Assembly: GCF_026343115.1 (NCBI RefSeq)
Contig: NZ_JAPEMC010000001.1
Coordinates: forward strand, 3,720,001-3,784,000
Direction of reading: 5' to 3'
Length of the DNA stretch: 64,000 nt
Source of the DNA: Streptomyces sp. NBC_00102
GTDB lineage: Bacteria > Actinomycetota > Actinomycetes > Streptomycetales > Streptomycetaceae
The position numbers and the translations under genes are program-made. The notes under the pieces are model-generated. The model saw nothing but the letters and a program-made list of their open reading frames with translations. It had not been told where the DNA came from and searched no databases. How positions within the stretch are numbered: position 1 is the first letter of the stretch; every line of letters begins with the position of its first letter. Of this stretch, positions 52,395-61,279 are shown piece by piece.

Positions 52395-52628
52395 TCAGGG
52401 ACTGGCGGCGTCGAACCCGTACGCCACGGGCTCGTCCTGCGCATAGGGGTCGCGGCGGTACACGTACAACGCGTCCACCATGAATTCGTCGCCGTCCGGG
52501 GATTCGACGCGGCAGGGACGCGTCACCTGAAGGACCGGAGGCTGGTCGGGAACCCGCATCCGGAGACCATCGGCAGGTCCTCCGGCGAGTTCGGCTGTCT
52601 CCCACATCGTCGCAGTGTGAAGATCCAT
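52395..52628 (-). CDS. conserved hypothetical small protein
   Basis: 77 residues from ATG 52628 (GTG 52634 is in frame). MDLHTATMWETAELAGGPAD, GLRMRVPDQPPVLQVTRP, DALYVYRRDPYAQDEPVAYG, FDAASP. It resembles small Streptomyces proteins I remember without function. No TM or signal. Confidence 0.65.
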   Translation of the reverse strand: MDLHTATMWETAELAGGPADGLRMRVPDQPPVLQVTRPCRVESPDGDEFMVDALYVYRRDPYAQDEPVAYGFDAASP

Positions 52629-52809
52629 GCCCACAACTTTACGGGCTGTCCCGCACCCCTTTGGCGCGCATCGGACAACCGCTACGTCTTCTTACCGTGC
52701 AGGTCACCGCAGCCGCCCCTGCCGCCGCACCCTCCCGCCACGGCCCCAGCGACCCCTGCGGCCACTGCCTCCGCTGGTGTCGCCGCCTCCTCGCCGGTCA
52801 GCTCCACCC

Positions 52810-53202
52810 GACGCTGTGACCTGCGCGTGTTCCGAAATCCACGGCGGTGCTCCGGCCGCCTCCCGGCCCGCAGCGAAATCTTGGACGGCGAAGCCAGGTG
52901 GGCCTTCGTACACGAACGCCCGCAGGGCTCGGCAGTTGGTGGAGGTGCTCACCACGTGAGCACCGGATGGCAGGGTGACGGCGGCCGTCATGGTGTCACC
53001 GCTGCGTAGAAGACGGCCGCCGGACCGTGGGTCACCACACCGAGGTCCATCGTCGCGGTGTCGCCCTGGGCCGCTGTCGCGCTGTCTCCCGTGACCGCGA
53101 AGTGGGCGGTGTTGTCGTCCTGGAGCGGCCGGCGTGAGCCCCACCGATACGCCCAGGACCGCAGCCGAGGCCACGGCACGGCGCGCCCTGCGCAGTTCTA
53201 CC
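52810..53202 (-). pseudogene. frameshifted gene for a secreted repeat-type surface protein
   Basis: A signal-peptide-like stretch (RRARRAVASAAVLGVSVGLT, PA) in one frame continues in the next as PLQDDNTAHFAVTGDSATAA, QGDTATMDLGVVTHGPAAVF, YA, then returns to the first frame as SGDTMTAAVTLPSGAHVVST, NCRALRAFVYEGPPGFAVQD. The sense requires two indels, e.g. TACGCAGC where TACCGCAGC would give YRSGD. The composite looks like Streptomyces secreted proteins with DLGV-HGPA-Y-RSGD signatures. Boundaries are approximate. Confidence 0.55.
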
Positions 53203-53511
53203 CGTCCATCCCTCCGCTCGACCCATTGCCCAACTGATGGGAGGTCAGGCCCCAGTGAGGTGCGGCCGTCGCTCCGGCTGCTCCTGTCGGTCCTGGGGAA
53301 TCCGGCCGAACTCCCGCAATCCGGCGGCCACTTTGCCCCGGGTCAACAGCTCTCGACGCATGGAGCATCCGTGAGTCCGGACCGTCGCGACGCACCACCC
53401 ACCTCCAGGCCCGGTCACGCAACGAACCCGAACCACTACGGGGGCGACGGGCCCCCGGAACGCGGAAGCCCCGCGGGGGAACCCTGCGGGTGACCATGTG
53501 CGGGGAGAAAC
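53203..53511. other. non-coding stretch upstream of the tRNA terminator
   Basis: Short frames only (e.g. a 38-codon minus-strand frame ending near 53245); no supported gene or structure. Confidence 0.5.
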
Positions 53512-53550
53512 GTCAGAGGCCTGACCCGCTAAGCGGATCAGGCCCCTGAC
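53512..53550 (-). terminator. tRNA-Pro terminator
   Basis: GTCAGAGGCCTGACCCGCT pairs with AGCGGATCAGGCCCCTGAC (two mismatches), 15 bp past the tRNA 3' end on the minus strand. Confidence 0.8.
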
Positions 53551-53565
53551 CTGGTGTTTCAGCTG

Positions 53566-53639
53566 TCGGGGTGGCGGGATTTGAACCCACGACCTCTTCG
53601 TCCCGAACGAAGCGCGCTGCCAAGCTGCGCTACACCCCG
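53566..53639 (-). tRNA. tRNA-Pro (anticodon CGG)
   Basis: 74 nt cloverleaf on the minus strand: acceptor CGGGGTG/CACCCCG, D arm GCGC-AGCTTGGCA-GCGC, anticodon arm CTTCG-TTCGGGA-CGAAG with anticodon CGG (reads CCG), 5-nt variable loop, T arm GTGGG-TTCAAAT-CCCGC, discriminator A. CCA is not encoded. Confidence 0.98.
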
Positions 53640-53704
53640 ATGTCCACCGGTCTCCCGGCGACATCGATAACTCTAGCCCACCTGTGCCCGGAGGCGAAAT
53701 CCGG

Positions 53705-54442
53705 TTACCGGCGGGGCCTGGTCCGGTGCCGGGGCCGGGGCCGCACGTGGTCCAGGGCGATGAGCACGGAGGCCAGGACCACGAGGAGCAGGGAGAGCGC
53801 GAAGGCGTGGGCGAGGACCTCCGAATAGCCGTACGTGTCCACGTTCAGGAAGGGGTACGGGTACCGGGGGCCGTCGTCGGGGGCGAGCAGGGTGCCGCGG
53901 GCCAGGACGAAGGCCAGGTAGGCGAGGGAGCCGAGCACCCACTGCGGCAGGAAGCGCAGGCGCAGTGTCCGGGCCGGGGTCAGCAGGAGCCAGTCCAGGA
54001 TCACGGCCACGGGCAGGGACGTGTGCAGCAGGTGTTCCGAGACGGCGCGGGGGCCGGTGGCCGGGGCGACGGGGGTGCCGGCTGCGGAGTAGCCGAAGCT
54101 GTGGTCGGTCAGGATCAGGTGGTACGTCAGGCCGATGATCACCGCGACGAGGAGTACGCCGCCCGTCAGGTTCGGGGACACCGGTCCGCGGCCCGTCCAG
54201 GAGCGGACCAAGGACCAGCCGAAGACCCCGGCGACCAGGACGTTCGCCTGGAAGGTGAACCGGCTCAGCAGTTCCAGCGGCGCGCCGGTCGTCGCCAGCT
54301 CGATCGAGAGGCCCGAGATCGCCGCCGCGCACACGAGGGCCCGGAGCACGGCGGCCGTACGGCGCGGGGTACGGGCGCCCCGCAGGAACGCGTCCTCGGC
54401 CCGGGGCCTGGGCAGCGTCGCGGTTTTCGGGGCGGCGGTCAT
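53705..54442 (-). CDS. Pr6Pr family (six-TM) membrane protein
   Basis: 245 residues with six hydrophobic segments (LRALVCAAAISGLSIELATT, FTFQANVLVAGVFGWSLVRS, GVLLVAVIIGLTYHLILTDH, a HLLHTSLPVAVILDWLLL segment, VLGSLAYLAFVLARG, FALSLLLVVLASVLIAL). The FTxQSN-like FTFQANVL, HxLLHT-like and YPYPFLNVDTYGY elements are those of Pr6Pr/FAR-17a-type proteins; function unknown. TACGGT 6 nt before ATG (minus) suggests leaderless. Confidence 0.85.
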   Translation of the reverse strand: MTAAPKTATLPRPRAEDAFLRGARTPRRTAAVLRALVCAAAISGLSIELATTGAPLELLSRFTFQANVLVAGVFGWSLVRSWTGRGPVSPNLTGGVLLVAVIIGLTYHLILTDHSFGYSAAGTPVAPATGPRAVSEHLLHTSLPVAVILDWLLLTPARTLRLRFLPQWVLGSLAYLAFVLARGTLLAPDDGPRYPYPFLNVDTYGYSEVLAHAFALSLLLVVLASVLIALDHVRPRPRHRTRPRR

Positions 54443-54505
54443 GGCCTCACCGTAAAGGCGGGGTTCCCGGGCCGCGATTCATCCGTGGCGTACGGGCCCG
54501 GGACC

Positions 54506-54595
54506 GTACGCCACGCTCCCGTGGCGGATCAGGTCCCCCGCGTCAGGCCCGTACGCCACGCTCCCGTGGTGGATCAGGCTCCCCGCGTCAGGCCC
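54506..54595. repeat. 45-bp tandem direct repeat at the phosphoesterase gene end
   Basis: Copies 54506-54550 and 54551-54595, starting GTACGCCACGCTCCCGTGG and ending CGCGTCAGGCCC, differ at three positions. The second copy includes the last codons and stop (54588) of the phosphoesterase. Confidence 0.9.
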
Positions 54596-55526
54596 GTGCG
54601 GTCAGGGTGAGCAGCGTTGCCTCCGGGGGGCAGGCGAAGCGGACCGGGGTGTAGCGGTTCGTACCGCAGCCGGCCGAGACGTGGAGGTAGGCCCGGTTGC
54701 CGTCGGCCGTGTGGCTGGAGAGGCCCTTCACCCGGTCCGTGTCCAGGTCGCAGTTGGTGACCAGGGCGCCGTAGAAGGGGATGCAGAGCTGTCCGCCGTG
54801 CGTGTGACCGGCGAGGATCAGCGGGTAGCCGTCCTTCGTGAACGCGTCCAGCGAGCGCAGGTAGGGGGCGTGCACCACACCGATGGAGAGGTCGGCGCCC
54901 GTCTCGGGGCCGCCGGAGACCTCGGCGTACCGGTCCCGCTTGATGTGGGGGTCGTCCAGGCCGGTGAAGGCGATGTCCAGGCCGTCCAGCTTCAGCCGCC
55001 CGCGGGTGTTGGTGAGGCCGATCCAGCCGGCGTCGTCGAACGCGTCGCGCATGGGCTCCCACGGGTTGTGGACCACGTTCGTCGCCGGGGCGTTCCCGTT
55101 GAGGCCGTGCTTGCCCGCCGCCTTCTCCTTGAGATAGCGCACCGGGTTGCGGAGCTTGGGGCCGTAGTAGTCGTTCGACCCGAAGACGTACACCCCCGGG
55201 AGCTCCATGAGGGGCCCCAAGGCGTCCAGCAGCTCGGGTACCGCTTCCGGGTCCGAGAGGTTGTCGCCCGTGTTGACGACGAAGTCCGGGCGGAGCCCTG
55301 CCAGGGACTGGAGCCAGGCGCGCTTCTTGCGCTGGCCGCTGACCATGTGGACGTCCGAGATCTGGAGTACGCGCAGCGGGCGTGCACCGGGCGGGAGCAC
55401 CGGGACGGTCACCCGGCGGAGGCGGAACGAGCGGGCTTCGAATCCTGCGGCGTAGGCGAGACCGGCGGCGCCGACCGCCGCACCGGCCGCAGCGACTTTC
55501 AGGGGAACTCCGTAGCGTGCGCGCAT
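54588..55526 (-). CDS. membrane-anchored metallophosphoesterase
   Basis: 312 residues. N-terminal hydrophobic anchor (LKVAAAGAAVGAAGLAYAAG), then the dimetal motifs ISDVHMVSGQ (DxH), FVVNTGDNLS (GDN), GSNDYY (GNHE variant), VVHAPY and LAGHTHGGQ. YaeI-like family, some of which hydrolyse phosphoesters at the membrane. ATG 55526; GACGAT 6 nt before it. Confidence 0.92.
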   Translation of the reverse strand: MRARYGVPLKVAAAGAAVGAAGLAYAAGFEARSFRLRRVTVPVLPPGARPLRVLQISDVHMVSGQRKKRAWLQSLAGLRPDFVVNTGDNLSDPEAVPELLDALGPLMELPGVYVFGSNDYYGPKLRNPVRYLKEKAAGKHGLNGNAPATNVVHNPWEPMRDAFDDAGWIGLTNTRGRLKLDGLDIAFTGLDDPHIKRDRYAEVSGGPETGADLSIGVVHAPYLRSLDAFTKDGYPLILAGHTHGGQLCIPFYGALVTNCDLDTDRVKGLSSHTADGNRAYLHVSAGCGTNRYTPVRFACPPEATLLTLTARA

Positions 55527-55619
55527 GGGCCCATCGTCGCAGACCCCGCACGGGCGGGATCCGGCGGCGGCCGGAAAACGAACGGGCGTCCAGGACCGCG
55601 TACCTGACACAATCGGGTC

Positions 55620-56084
55620 ATGACCACGCTCAAGTCCAAGCTCAAGGAAGACCTCACCACCGCCATGAAGGCGCGCGACGAGCTGACCTCGTCCACCCTT
55701 CGGCTGACCCTCACCGCGATCACCAAGGAGGAGGTGAGCGGGAAGACCGCTCGCGAACTCTCCGACGACGAGGTGCAGAAGGTCATCGCCAAGGAGGCGA
55801 AGAAGCGCCGTGAGGCGGCGGAGGCCTTCGCCCAGGGCGGCCGGACGGAGCAGGCGGAGCGGGAGAAGGCCGAGGGCGAACTGCTCGACGCCTACCTGCC
55901 CAAGCAGCTGTCCGACGAGGAGCTCGACGCGATCGTCGTCTCCGCCGTCGAGGAGGCGAAGGCCGCCGGCGCCGAGGGCCCGCGCGCCATGGGCGCCGTG
56001 ATGAAGATCGTCAGCCCGAAGGTCGCGGGTCTCGCCGAGGGCGGCCGGGTCGCCGCCGCGGTGAAGAAGTCCCTCGCGGGCTGA
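55620..56084 (+). CDS. GatB/YqeY domain protein
   Basis: 154 residues, all helical: LKSKLKEDLTTAMKARDELT, EEVSGKTARELSDDEVQKVI, LDAYLPKQLSDEELDAIVVS, GAVMKIVSPKVAGLAEGGRV. A stand-alone homologue of the GatB tRNA-binding tail; function unclear. The short gap after CACAAT suggests a leaderless start. Confidence 0.95.
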   Translation: MTTLKSKLKEDLTTAMKARDELTSSTLRLTLTAITKEEVSGKTARELSDDEVQKVIAKEAKKRREAAEAFAQGGRTEQAEREKAEGELLDAYLPKQLSDEELDAIVVSAVEEAKAAGAEGPRAMGAVMKIVSPKVAGLAEGGRVAAAVKKSLAG

Positions 56085-56149
56085 GACCGCCGTGGGCCGA
56101 GACCACCACCGGCCCGGCCCGCCGCGGGTCGGGCCCTCGTGGACCCGGT

Positions 56150-56210
56150 CCTGAACGTACGAAGTGGGGCGCCCCCGGTCAACGGGGGCGCCCCACTTCG
56201 TACGTTCAGG
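56150..56210. terminator. bidirectional terminator between yqeY-type gene and PBP gene
   Basis: Perfect 28-bp arms (56150-56177 and 56183-56210) with a GTCAA loop, among the strongest hairpins in the window. Confidence 0.92.
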
Positions 56211-56287
56211 CAGGGACAGCCGATCCCGCCGCTCCCGCCCCGCCCGTCACAGCCGTGTGAAGGGCGGGGCGGCGTGCGGCCCGTGCG

Positions 56288-58537
56288 TCACGGCCCGTTG
56301 CCGCCGGCGTCCTGACCGCCGCGTCGGCCACCCTGGTTGCCCTGGTTGCCACCGAGGAAGTCCGGCAGCACGGTGATGCCGGGCGTCGGGGTGGAGTCGT
56401 CGCCGGTGTCGTCGCCGTCACCGTCGCGGCCCTTGTTCTTGTCCTTGTCCTTGTCGCCCTTCTCCTCGCCGCGCGGGACGTCGACGGTGTTGAAGGACGG
56501 GGTCTCGCCGGCGTCGAGAGCGCCGGTCATCGCGATCTTCCAGATCGGGCCGGGCAGACAGCCACCACAGACCTTGTCGTAGTACTGTCCGCCGATGTTG
56601 ATGTCGTACATCGGGATCTTCTTGCCGATGTCGGCACCGACCCAGACGGCCGTGGACAGGTTCGGGGTGTAGCCGACGAACCAGGCGTCCTTGCGGTCGT
56701 TGGTCGTACCGGTCTTGCCCGCGTTGTCGCGGTCGCTCAGCCCGGCCGCCGTACCGGTACCGTCCTCGACGACACCCTTCAGCATCTGGTTGATCGTGTC
56801 CGCGGTCTTCTCGCTCATCGCCTGCGAGCACTCCGACTTCGGCACGGCGAGCTTCTTGCCGTTGGCGTCGGTGATCGACTGGATGGCGATCGGGGTGCAG
56901 TACGTGCCGCGGTTGGCGAACGTCGCGTAGGTGGCAGCCATGCCGAGCGGGGTGCTCTCCACACCGCCGAGCGTGATGGCGGGAGCCTCCGGGACGGGCG
57001 TCCCGTCACCGCGGGCGTAGCCGACCTTCTTCGCCATCTTGACCGTGTCGCAGAGTCCGGCCTTCTGCTCCAGCTTCGCGAAGTAGGTGTTGATGGACTT
57101 GCCGAGGGCGCTGGTCATGTCCCAGGTGCCCTTCTCCTCGTCCGTCTCGTTCCCGACGAGCCAGTCCTTGTCCATCGCGATGGCGCCCGAACACGTGGTG
57201 AAGGACCGCTGTTCCAGCGTGACCTCGTGATCCGTGCTGAACGACTGGGCCGGGCTGATGCCCTTCTCCAGCGCCGCCGCCGCGGTGATCGGCTTGAAGG
57301 TCGAGCCGACCTGGAAGCCGTAGGTGGAGCCGCCCATCGCGGAGCCGACGGCGAGGTTGAGGACCGTCTCGTGCTTCTTCTGGTCCAGGCCGTACGGGCG
57401 GGACTGGCCCATCGAGAGGATCTTGCCGGTACCGGGCTCGACCTGGACCACCGAAGCGGCGACCTTGTCGTCCTTGTTGACCTTCGCGGTGGCGGCCTCG
57501 TTGGCCGCCTCCTGCGCGCGCGGGGAGAGCGTGGTCTTTATCGTCAGACCGCCGAGGTTCCAGAGCTTCGAGCGGTCCTCGCTCGTCTTGCCGAAGGCGG
57601 GGTCGTTGAGGATGACCTTGCGTACGTAGTCGCAGAAGAAGCCCGCGCCGCTGACGGCGGTGATGCATCCGTTCTGCGGGGTCTTGACCTTCAGCTTGAT
57701 CGGCGTCGCCATGGCCTTGTCGGCCTCGGCCTGCGAGATGCTGCCGGTCGCGGCCATGCGCGCGAGGACCGTGTTGCGGCGCTTGGTGGCCTCTTCCTCG
57801 TCGTTGACGGGGTCGTACCGGGTGGGCGACTGGACGATGCCGGCGAGCAGCGCGGCCTCCTCCAGCTTCAGGTCCTTCGCGTGCTTGGAGAAGTACCGCT
57901 GGGAGGCGGCCTCCACGCCGTAGGCCTGCTGCCCGAAGAACGTGATGTTGAGGTAGTTCTCGAGGATCTTCTTCTTGCCGAGCTCCTCTTCGACCTGGAT
58001 CGCGTACTTCAGCTCACGGACCTTGCGGCCCAGGGTCTGCTGGGTGGCCTCGGCGACCTTCTCCGGGTCGTCGCCGGCCTCCTCGACGAACACGTTCTTC
58101 ACGTACTGCTGGGTGAGGGTCGACGCGCCTTCCGCCGTCCCACCCGACTGCACGTTGCGGTTCATCGCGCGCAGGATGCCCTTGAGGTCGACCGCTCCGT
58201 GCTCGTAGAAGCGGGAGTCCTCGATCGCGACGATCGCGTTCTGCATGTACGGGGAGATGTCCTTGAGCGGCACGACGGTGCGGTCGCGGGAGTACACCGT
58301 CGCGATGGAACCCCCGTCGGCGTCCAGGATCGTGGTGCGCTGGCTGAGCGGTGGAGTCTTGAGGTTGGCAGGGATCTCGTCGAATCCCTCGACCGTCCCC
58401 TTGGCGGCGAGGCCCAGTGCGCCCGCGGCCGGCAGTGCGATGCCTGCCAGCACAGCTCCGGAGAGCGCGGCGACACCGAGGAACTTGGCGGCCTGCTGGG
58501 TCGTGGTGAGACCCCCGCCCGAGCGCTTTTTTGGCAT
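56288..58537 (-). CDS. class A penicillin-binding protein (bifunctional)
   Basis: 749 residues. Cytoplasmic basic N-terminus, TM about 17-45, GT51 glycosyltransferase (about 65-260; AIVAIEDSRFYEHGAVDLKG, STLTQQYVKN), then transpeptidase with SxxK in QVGSTFKPITAAA, SxN in GKSINTYF and KTG in NAGKTGTTND. The C-terminus is a charged Lys/Asp and Gly-rich tail. It polymerises and cross-links peptidoglycan outside the membrane. TAGGCT 6 nt before ATG implies a leaderless mRNA. Placement beside wblA matches other Streptomyces. Confidence 0.97.
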   Translation of the reverse strand: MPKKRSGGGLTTTQQAAKFLGVAALSGAVLAGIALPAAGALGLAAKGTVEGFDEIPANLKTPPLSQRTTILDADGGSIATVYSRDRTVVPLKDISPYMQNAIVAIEDSRFYEHGAVDLKGILRAMNRNVQSGGTAEGASTLTQQYVKNVFVEEAGDDPEKVAEATQQTLGRKVRELKYAIQVEEELGKKKILENYLNITFFGQQAYGVEAASQRYFSKHAKDLKLEEAALLAGIVQSPTRYDPVNDEEEATKRRNTVLARMAATGSISQAEADKAMATPIKLKVKTPQNGCITAVSGAGFFCDYVRKVILNDPAFGKTSEDRSKLWNLGGLTIKTTLSPRAQEAANEAATAKVNKDDKVAASVVQVEPGTGKILSMGQSRPYGLDQKKHETVLNLAVGSAMGGSTYGFQVGSTFKPITAAAALEKGISPAQSFSTDHEVTLEQRSFTTCSGAIAMDKDWLVGNETDEEKGTWDMTSALGKSINTYFAKLEQKAGLCDTVKMAKKVGYARGDGTPVPEAPAITLGGVESTPLGMAATYATFANRGTYCTPIAIQSITDANGKKLAVPKSECSQAMSEKTADTINQMLKGVVEDGTGTAAGLSDRDNAGKTGTTNDRKDAWFVGYTPNLSTAVWVGADIGKKIPMYDINIGGQYYDKVCGGCLPGPIWKIAMTGALDAGETPSFNTVDVPRGEEKGDKDKDKNKGRDGDGDDTGDDSTPTPGITVLPDFLGGNQGNQGGRRGGQDAGGNGP

Positions 58538-59155
58538 GGGGGCAGCCTAATCCGTATCCCTGTACGTTCCGATGGAGCAGGCTCCGCTCGGGATGTTCAG
58601 GTACCAACCCGTTACGAGAAGTGGGTTTGAGGGGCCGATTCCGCACGTCACAGGCGTGCGCCACGGACCGCGGGGAACCTGCGGGCGCACTGCGGCGCAG
58701 ACCTCACACGCAGGCGTGCGCCGGTGTGAGGGCACGGCGCAGTGGCTACGTTGTCATTCGCCGGACACGCGCGCATCCCTTGGCCTAAGCTGCACTCAAC
58801 TGTCACAGCAGTCCGGCCCCGTATCAACCCCCGCGCACACGCCGTATGCGTCCCCCCGCTCGGCGTCCGTGTGTGAGGACTGCACGCAAGGTGTCCCCGA
58901 AAACGCCTGGTGTGTCATGGAGCGTCCGTTGCAACTCGGGTGCACTGTCCCGGTTTTGCGTACTTCGTCTCGCATGTCCTCACGTCACTCCCCTGGGTGA
59001 TCTGCCGCGTACGCATAGTCCGTTCGGGCCATTCAAGATTGGGCCCGAAGGGGGTGTTGTGCTCGTGGTCGCTTCCGTAACGTCCTCAACTGGCAGCGGT
59101 GAATATGCCGCTGCCGCCGTGGGGGAGCCTCAATTCGGGAGAGGACGGCGCCGGC
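58538..59155. promoter_or_regulatory. long divergent region PBP to wblA, with leader hairpin
   Basis: 618 bp without a gene. The PBP -10 (AGCCTA on plus, 58544-58549) is at its left end. TTCGGGCC (59023-59030) pairs with GGCCCGAA (59042-59049) about 107 nt before the wblA ATG, within the probable long wblA leader. CTTGGCCTAAGCTGC near 58778 may be promoter DNA. Confidence 0.5.
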
Positions 59156-59506
59156 ATGGGCTGGGTAACCGACTGGAGTGCGCAGGCAGCCTGCCGCACT
59201 ACCGATCCGGACGAGCTGTTCGTACAAGGGGCAGCGCAGAACAGGGCCAAGGCAGTGTGCACCGGATGTCCGGTGCGGACGGAGTGCCTGGCCGACGCGC
59301 TCGACAACCACGTCGAGTTCGGCGTGTGGGGCGGAATGACGGAACGGGAGCGCCGCGCACTGCTGCGCCGTCGTCCCACCGTCACGTCCTGGCGGCGCCT
59401 GCTGGAGACCGCGCGCAGTGAGTACGAGCGCTCGACCGGCATGCTGCCCGGAGTCATCGGGATGGACGACGACGACTTCCAGGAGACGTACGCCGCGGTG
59501 GGGTAA
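59156..59506 (+). CDS. wblA: WhiB-family iron-sulfur regulator WblA
   Basis: 116 residues from ATG 59156 (GGGAGAGGA upstream); an in-frame ATG at 59105 and the start at 59099 would lengthen it. [4Fe-4S] ligands Cys13, Cys35, Cys38, Cys44 (VCTGCPVRTEC), GVWGGMTERERRALLRRR turn and basic helix. MGWVTDWSAQAACRTTDPDE matches WblA, a pleiotropic regulator of sporulation and repressor of antibiotic production in Streptomyces. Confidence 0.95.
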   Translation: MGWVTDWSAQAACRTTDPDELFVQGAAQNRAKAVCTGCPVRTECLADALDNHVEFGVWGGMTERERRALLRRRPTVTSWRRLLETARSEYERSTGMLPGVIGMDDDDFQETYAAVG

Positions 59507-59830
59507 CTCTGCGGGCCCGCAGCCCGGTTGGGCTTGTGGGCGACGGAAAGTCCAGTCGTCGATGTCCCCGTACGGAGTCGCGCGAACGCGCCGTACGGGG
59601 GATGCCCCGGGCGAACCGGGGCCGTGCCGCGGTCGGGCGTGCCCGCTCTCCGCTCCCGCTGCACGGCCGGTCGACGCCAGTGATCCGCATGCCCGCGCGG
59701 GCTCTTCCGCGCCCGCGCGTACGGCCGGCCCGGTCTCCGCGTGCCCGCGCGCCCGGACGCGATCGTCGGATCGGCGCGCGCCCGACCACGGAGGCCGCGG
59801 TCAGGCCGGTGGAACGTGCCTGCAAGCGGT
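59507..59830. other. wblA 3' region, no gene
   Basis: 324 bp GC-rich DNA between convergent wblA and the ATPase gene. It contains the hairpin at 59566-59600; nothing else supported. Confidence 0.5.
59566..59600. terminator. terminator downstream of wblA
   Basis: CCCCGTACGG (59566-59575) and CCGTACGGGG (59591-59600), perfect 10-bp arms, 15-nt loop. Confidence 0.65.
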
Positions 59831-61279
59831 TCAGGCGGTTCCGGCGGCGCCGGCCGCGAGGCGGTCACCCACCGTCCGGAGCCCCGCCAGATCGTGCACG
59901 TCGCCCGGCAGTGCGGCCACCTCGGTCACCAGCACCTCCGGATGGGCGGTGGCGAAGTGCTCGCGGGTGAGTTGCTCGCGGGCCACGACCTGCATGCGTT
60001 CAGCGTGCAGGCGCAGCAGTCCCTCGGTGAGTTCCTCGATCGCGACCACGGAGACCGCCGGTGCGGCGTCCGTACGGTCCGTGCCGTCCGTGCCGTCCGT
60101 ACCTACTGGGGTGGAGGACTCGACGGCTTCGGGGGATGCCTCGGGAGAGGGGGCTACCGCCGGGTCACGAAGACCAGTCTTCCCGGCGGCCTGATCCACC
60201 ATGCGGGCCGCCTCAAGATTTTCGGCGGCGGCGAGCGCCTGTTCGGCGGTGAGGCGCTCGGCCTCGCTGCCGTGCGCCCGGTTCAGCACCAGCCCGGCCA
60301 GCGGCATGCGTTCGGCGGCCAGCCGCTCCACGAAGTACGCCGCCTCGCGCAGCGCGTCCCGCTCAGGCGTCGCTACCACCAGGAACGCTGTCCCCGGGGC
60401 CTGGAGCAGCTGGTACGTGGCGTCCGCCCGGGTACGGAACCCGCCGAACATCGAGTCCATGGCGGCCACGAACGTCTGCACGTCCCTGAGGAACTGGCCG
60501 CCCAGCAGTTTGCCGAGGGTGCCCGTCATCATCGACATGCCCACGTTGAGGAACTTCATCCCGGCCCGGCCGCCCATCTTCGCGGGCGCCATCAGCAGCC
60601 GGATGAACTTGCCGTCCAGGAAGGACCCGAGCCGCTTCGGAGCGTCCAGGAAGTCCAGCGCCGACCGTGAGGGCGGGGTGTCGACGATGATCAGGTCCCA
60701 CTCGTCGCGCGCCCTCAGCTGCCCCAGCTTCTCCATCGCCATGTACTCCTGCGTGCCCGCGAAGCCGGCCGACAGGGACTGGTAGAAGGGGTTCTCCAGG
60801 ATGGCGCGGGCCCGCTCGGGATCCGCGTGCGCCTCGACCGTCTCGTCGAAGGTCCGCTTCATGTCGAGCATCATGGCGTGCAGTTCGCCCTCGCCCGCGA
60901 TGTCCTCCACCCGGCGCGGGACGTTGTCGAGCCGGTCGATGCCCATGGACTGGGCGAGCCGTCGCGCCGGGTCGATGGTGAGGACGACCACTTTGCGGCC
61001 CCGCTCGGCCGCCCGTACACCGAGTGCCGCGGCCGTGGTCGTCTTGCCGACACCGCCGGAACCGCAGCACACCACGATCCGGATGCCGGGGTCGTCGAGC
61101 AGCGCGTCGGTGTCCAGACCCGGCGCGCGCACCGGGCCCCGGCCGTCCGCCGGCTCCGTACCGTCCGCCGGCTCCGTACCGTCCGCCGGCTCCGTACCGT
61201 CCACGGCTTCCGTACCCTCCACCGTTGTGGCGGCGCCCCTGCCCTTCGGGCCGGGTGCGGCGCCGGACGCGCGTGTCAT
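59831..61279 (-). CDS. ArsA-like (Get3/MinD-type) ATPase, downstream member of pair
   Basis: 482 residues from ATG 61279. A variable N-terminus carries GTEPAD repeats (18-bp DNA repeats at about 61150-61205). Walker A is CCGSGGVGKTTTAAAL, switch I-type LTIDPARRLAQSMGI, Walker B region LIIVDTPPSRSALDFLDAP. A Thr/Asp/Gly-rich linker (about 390-420) precedes a helical tail. Called arsenite-pump or anion-transporting ATPases; actinobacterial function unknown, not arsenic resistance by context. ATGA overlap with the upstream ATPase suggests a heteromeric complex. Confidence 0.92.
   Translation of the reverse strand: MTRASGAAPGPKGRGAATTVEGTEAVDGTEPADGTEPADGTEPADGRGPVRAPGLDTDALLDDPGIRIVVCCGSGGVGKTTTAAALGVRAAERGRKVVVLTIDPARRLAQSMGIDRLDNVPRRVEDIAGEGELHAMMLDMKRTFDETVEAHADPERARAILENPFYQSLSAGFAGTQEYMAMEKLGQLRARDEWDLIIVDTPPSRSALDFLDAPKRLGSFLDGKFIRLLMAPAKMGGRAGMKFLNVGMSMMTGTLGKLLGGQFLRDVQTFVAAMDSMFGGFRTRADATYQLLQAPGTAFLVVATPERDALREAAYFVERLAAERMPLAGLVLNRAHGSEAERLTAEQALAAAENLEAARMVDQAAGKTGLRDPAVAPSPEASPEAVESSTPVGTDGTDGTDRTDAAPAVSVVAIEELTEGLLRLHAERMQVVAREQLTREHFATAHPEVLVTEVAALPGDVHDLAGLRTVGDRLAAGAAGTA

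Noticed and set aside
53245..53358. 38-codon minus-strand frame (MRRELLTRGKVAAGLREFGR...)
   Set aside because: Reads like protein but has no ribosome-binding site or promoter; too short to support.
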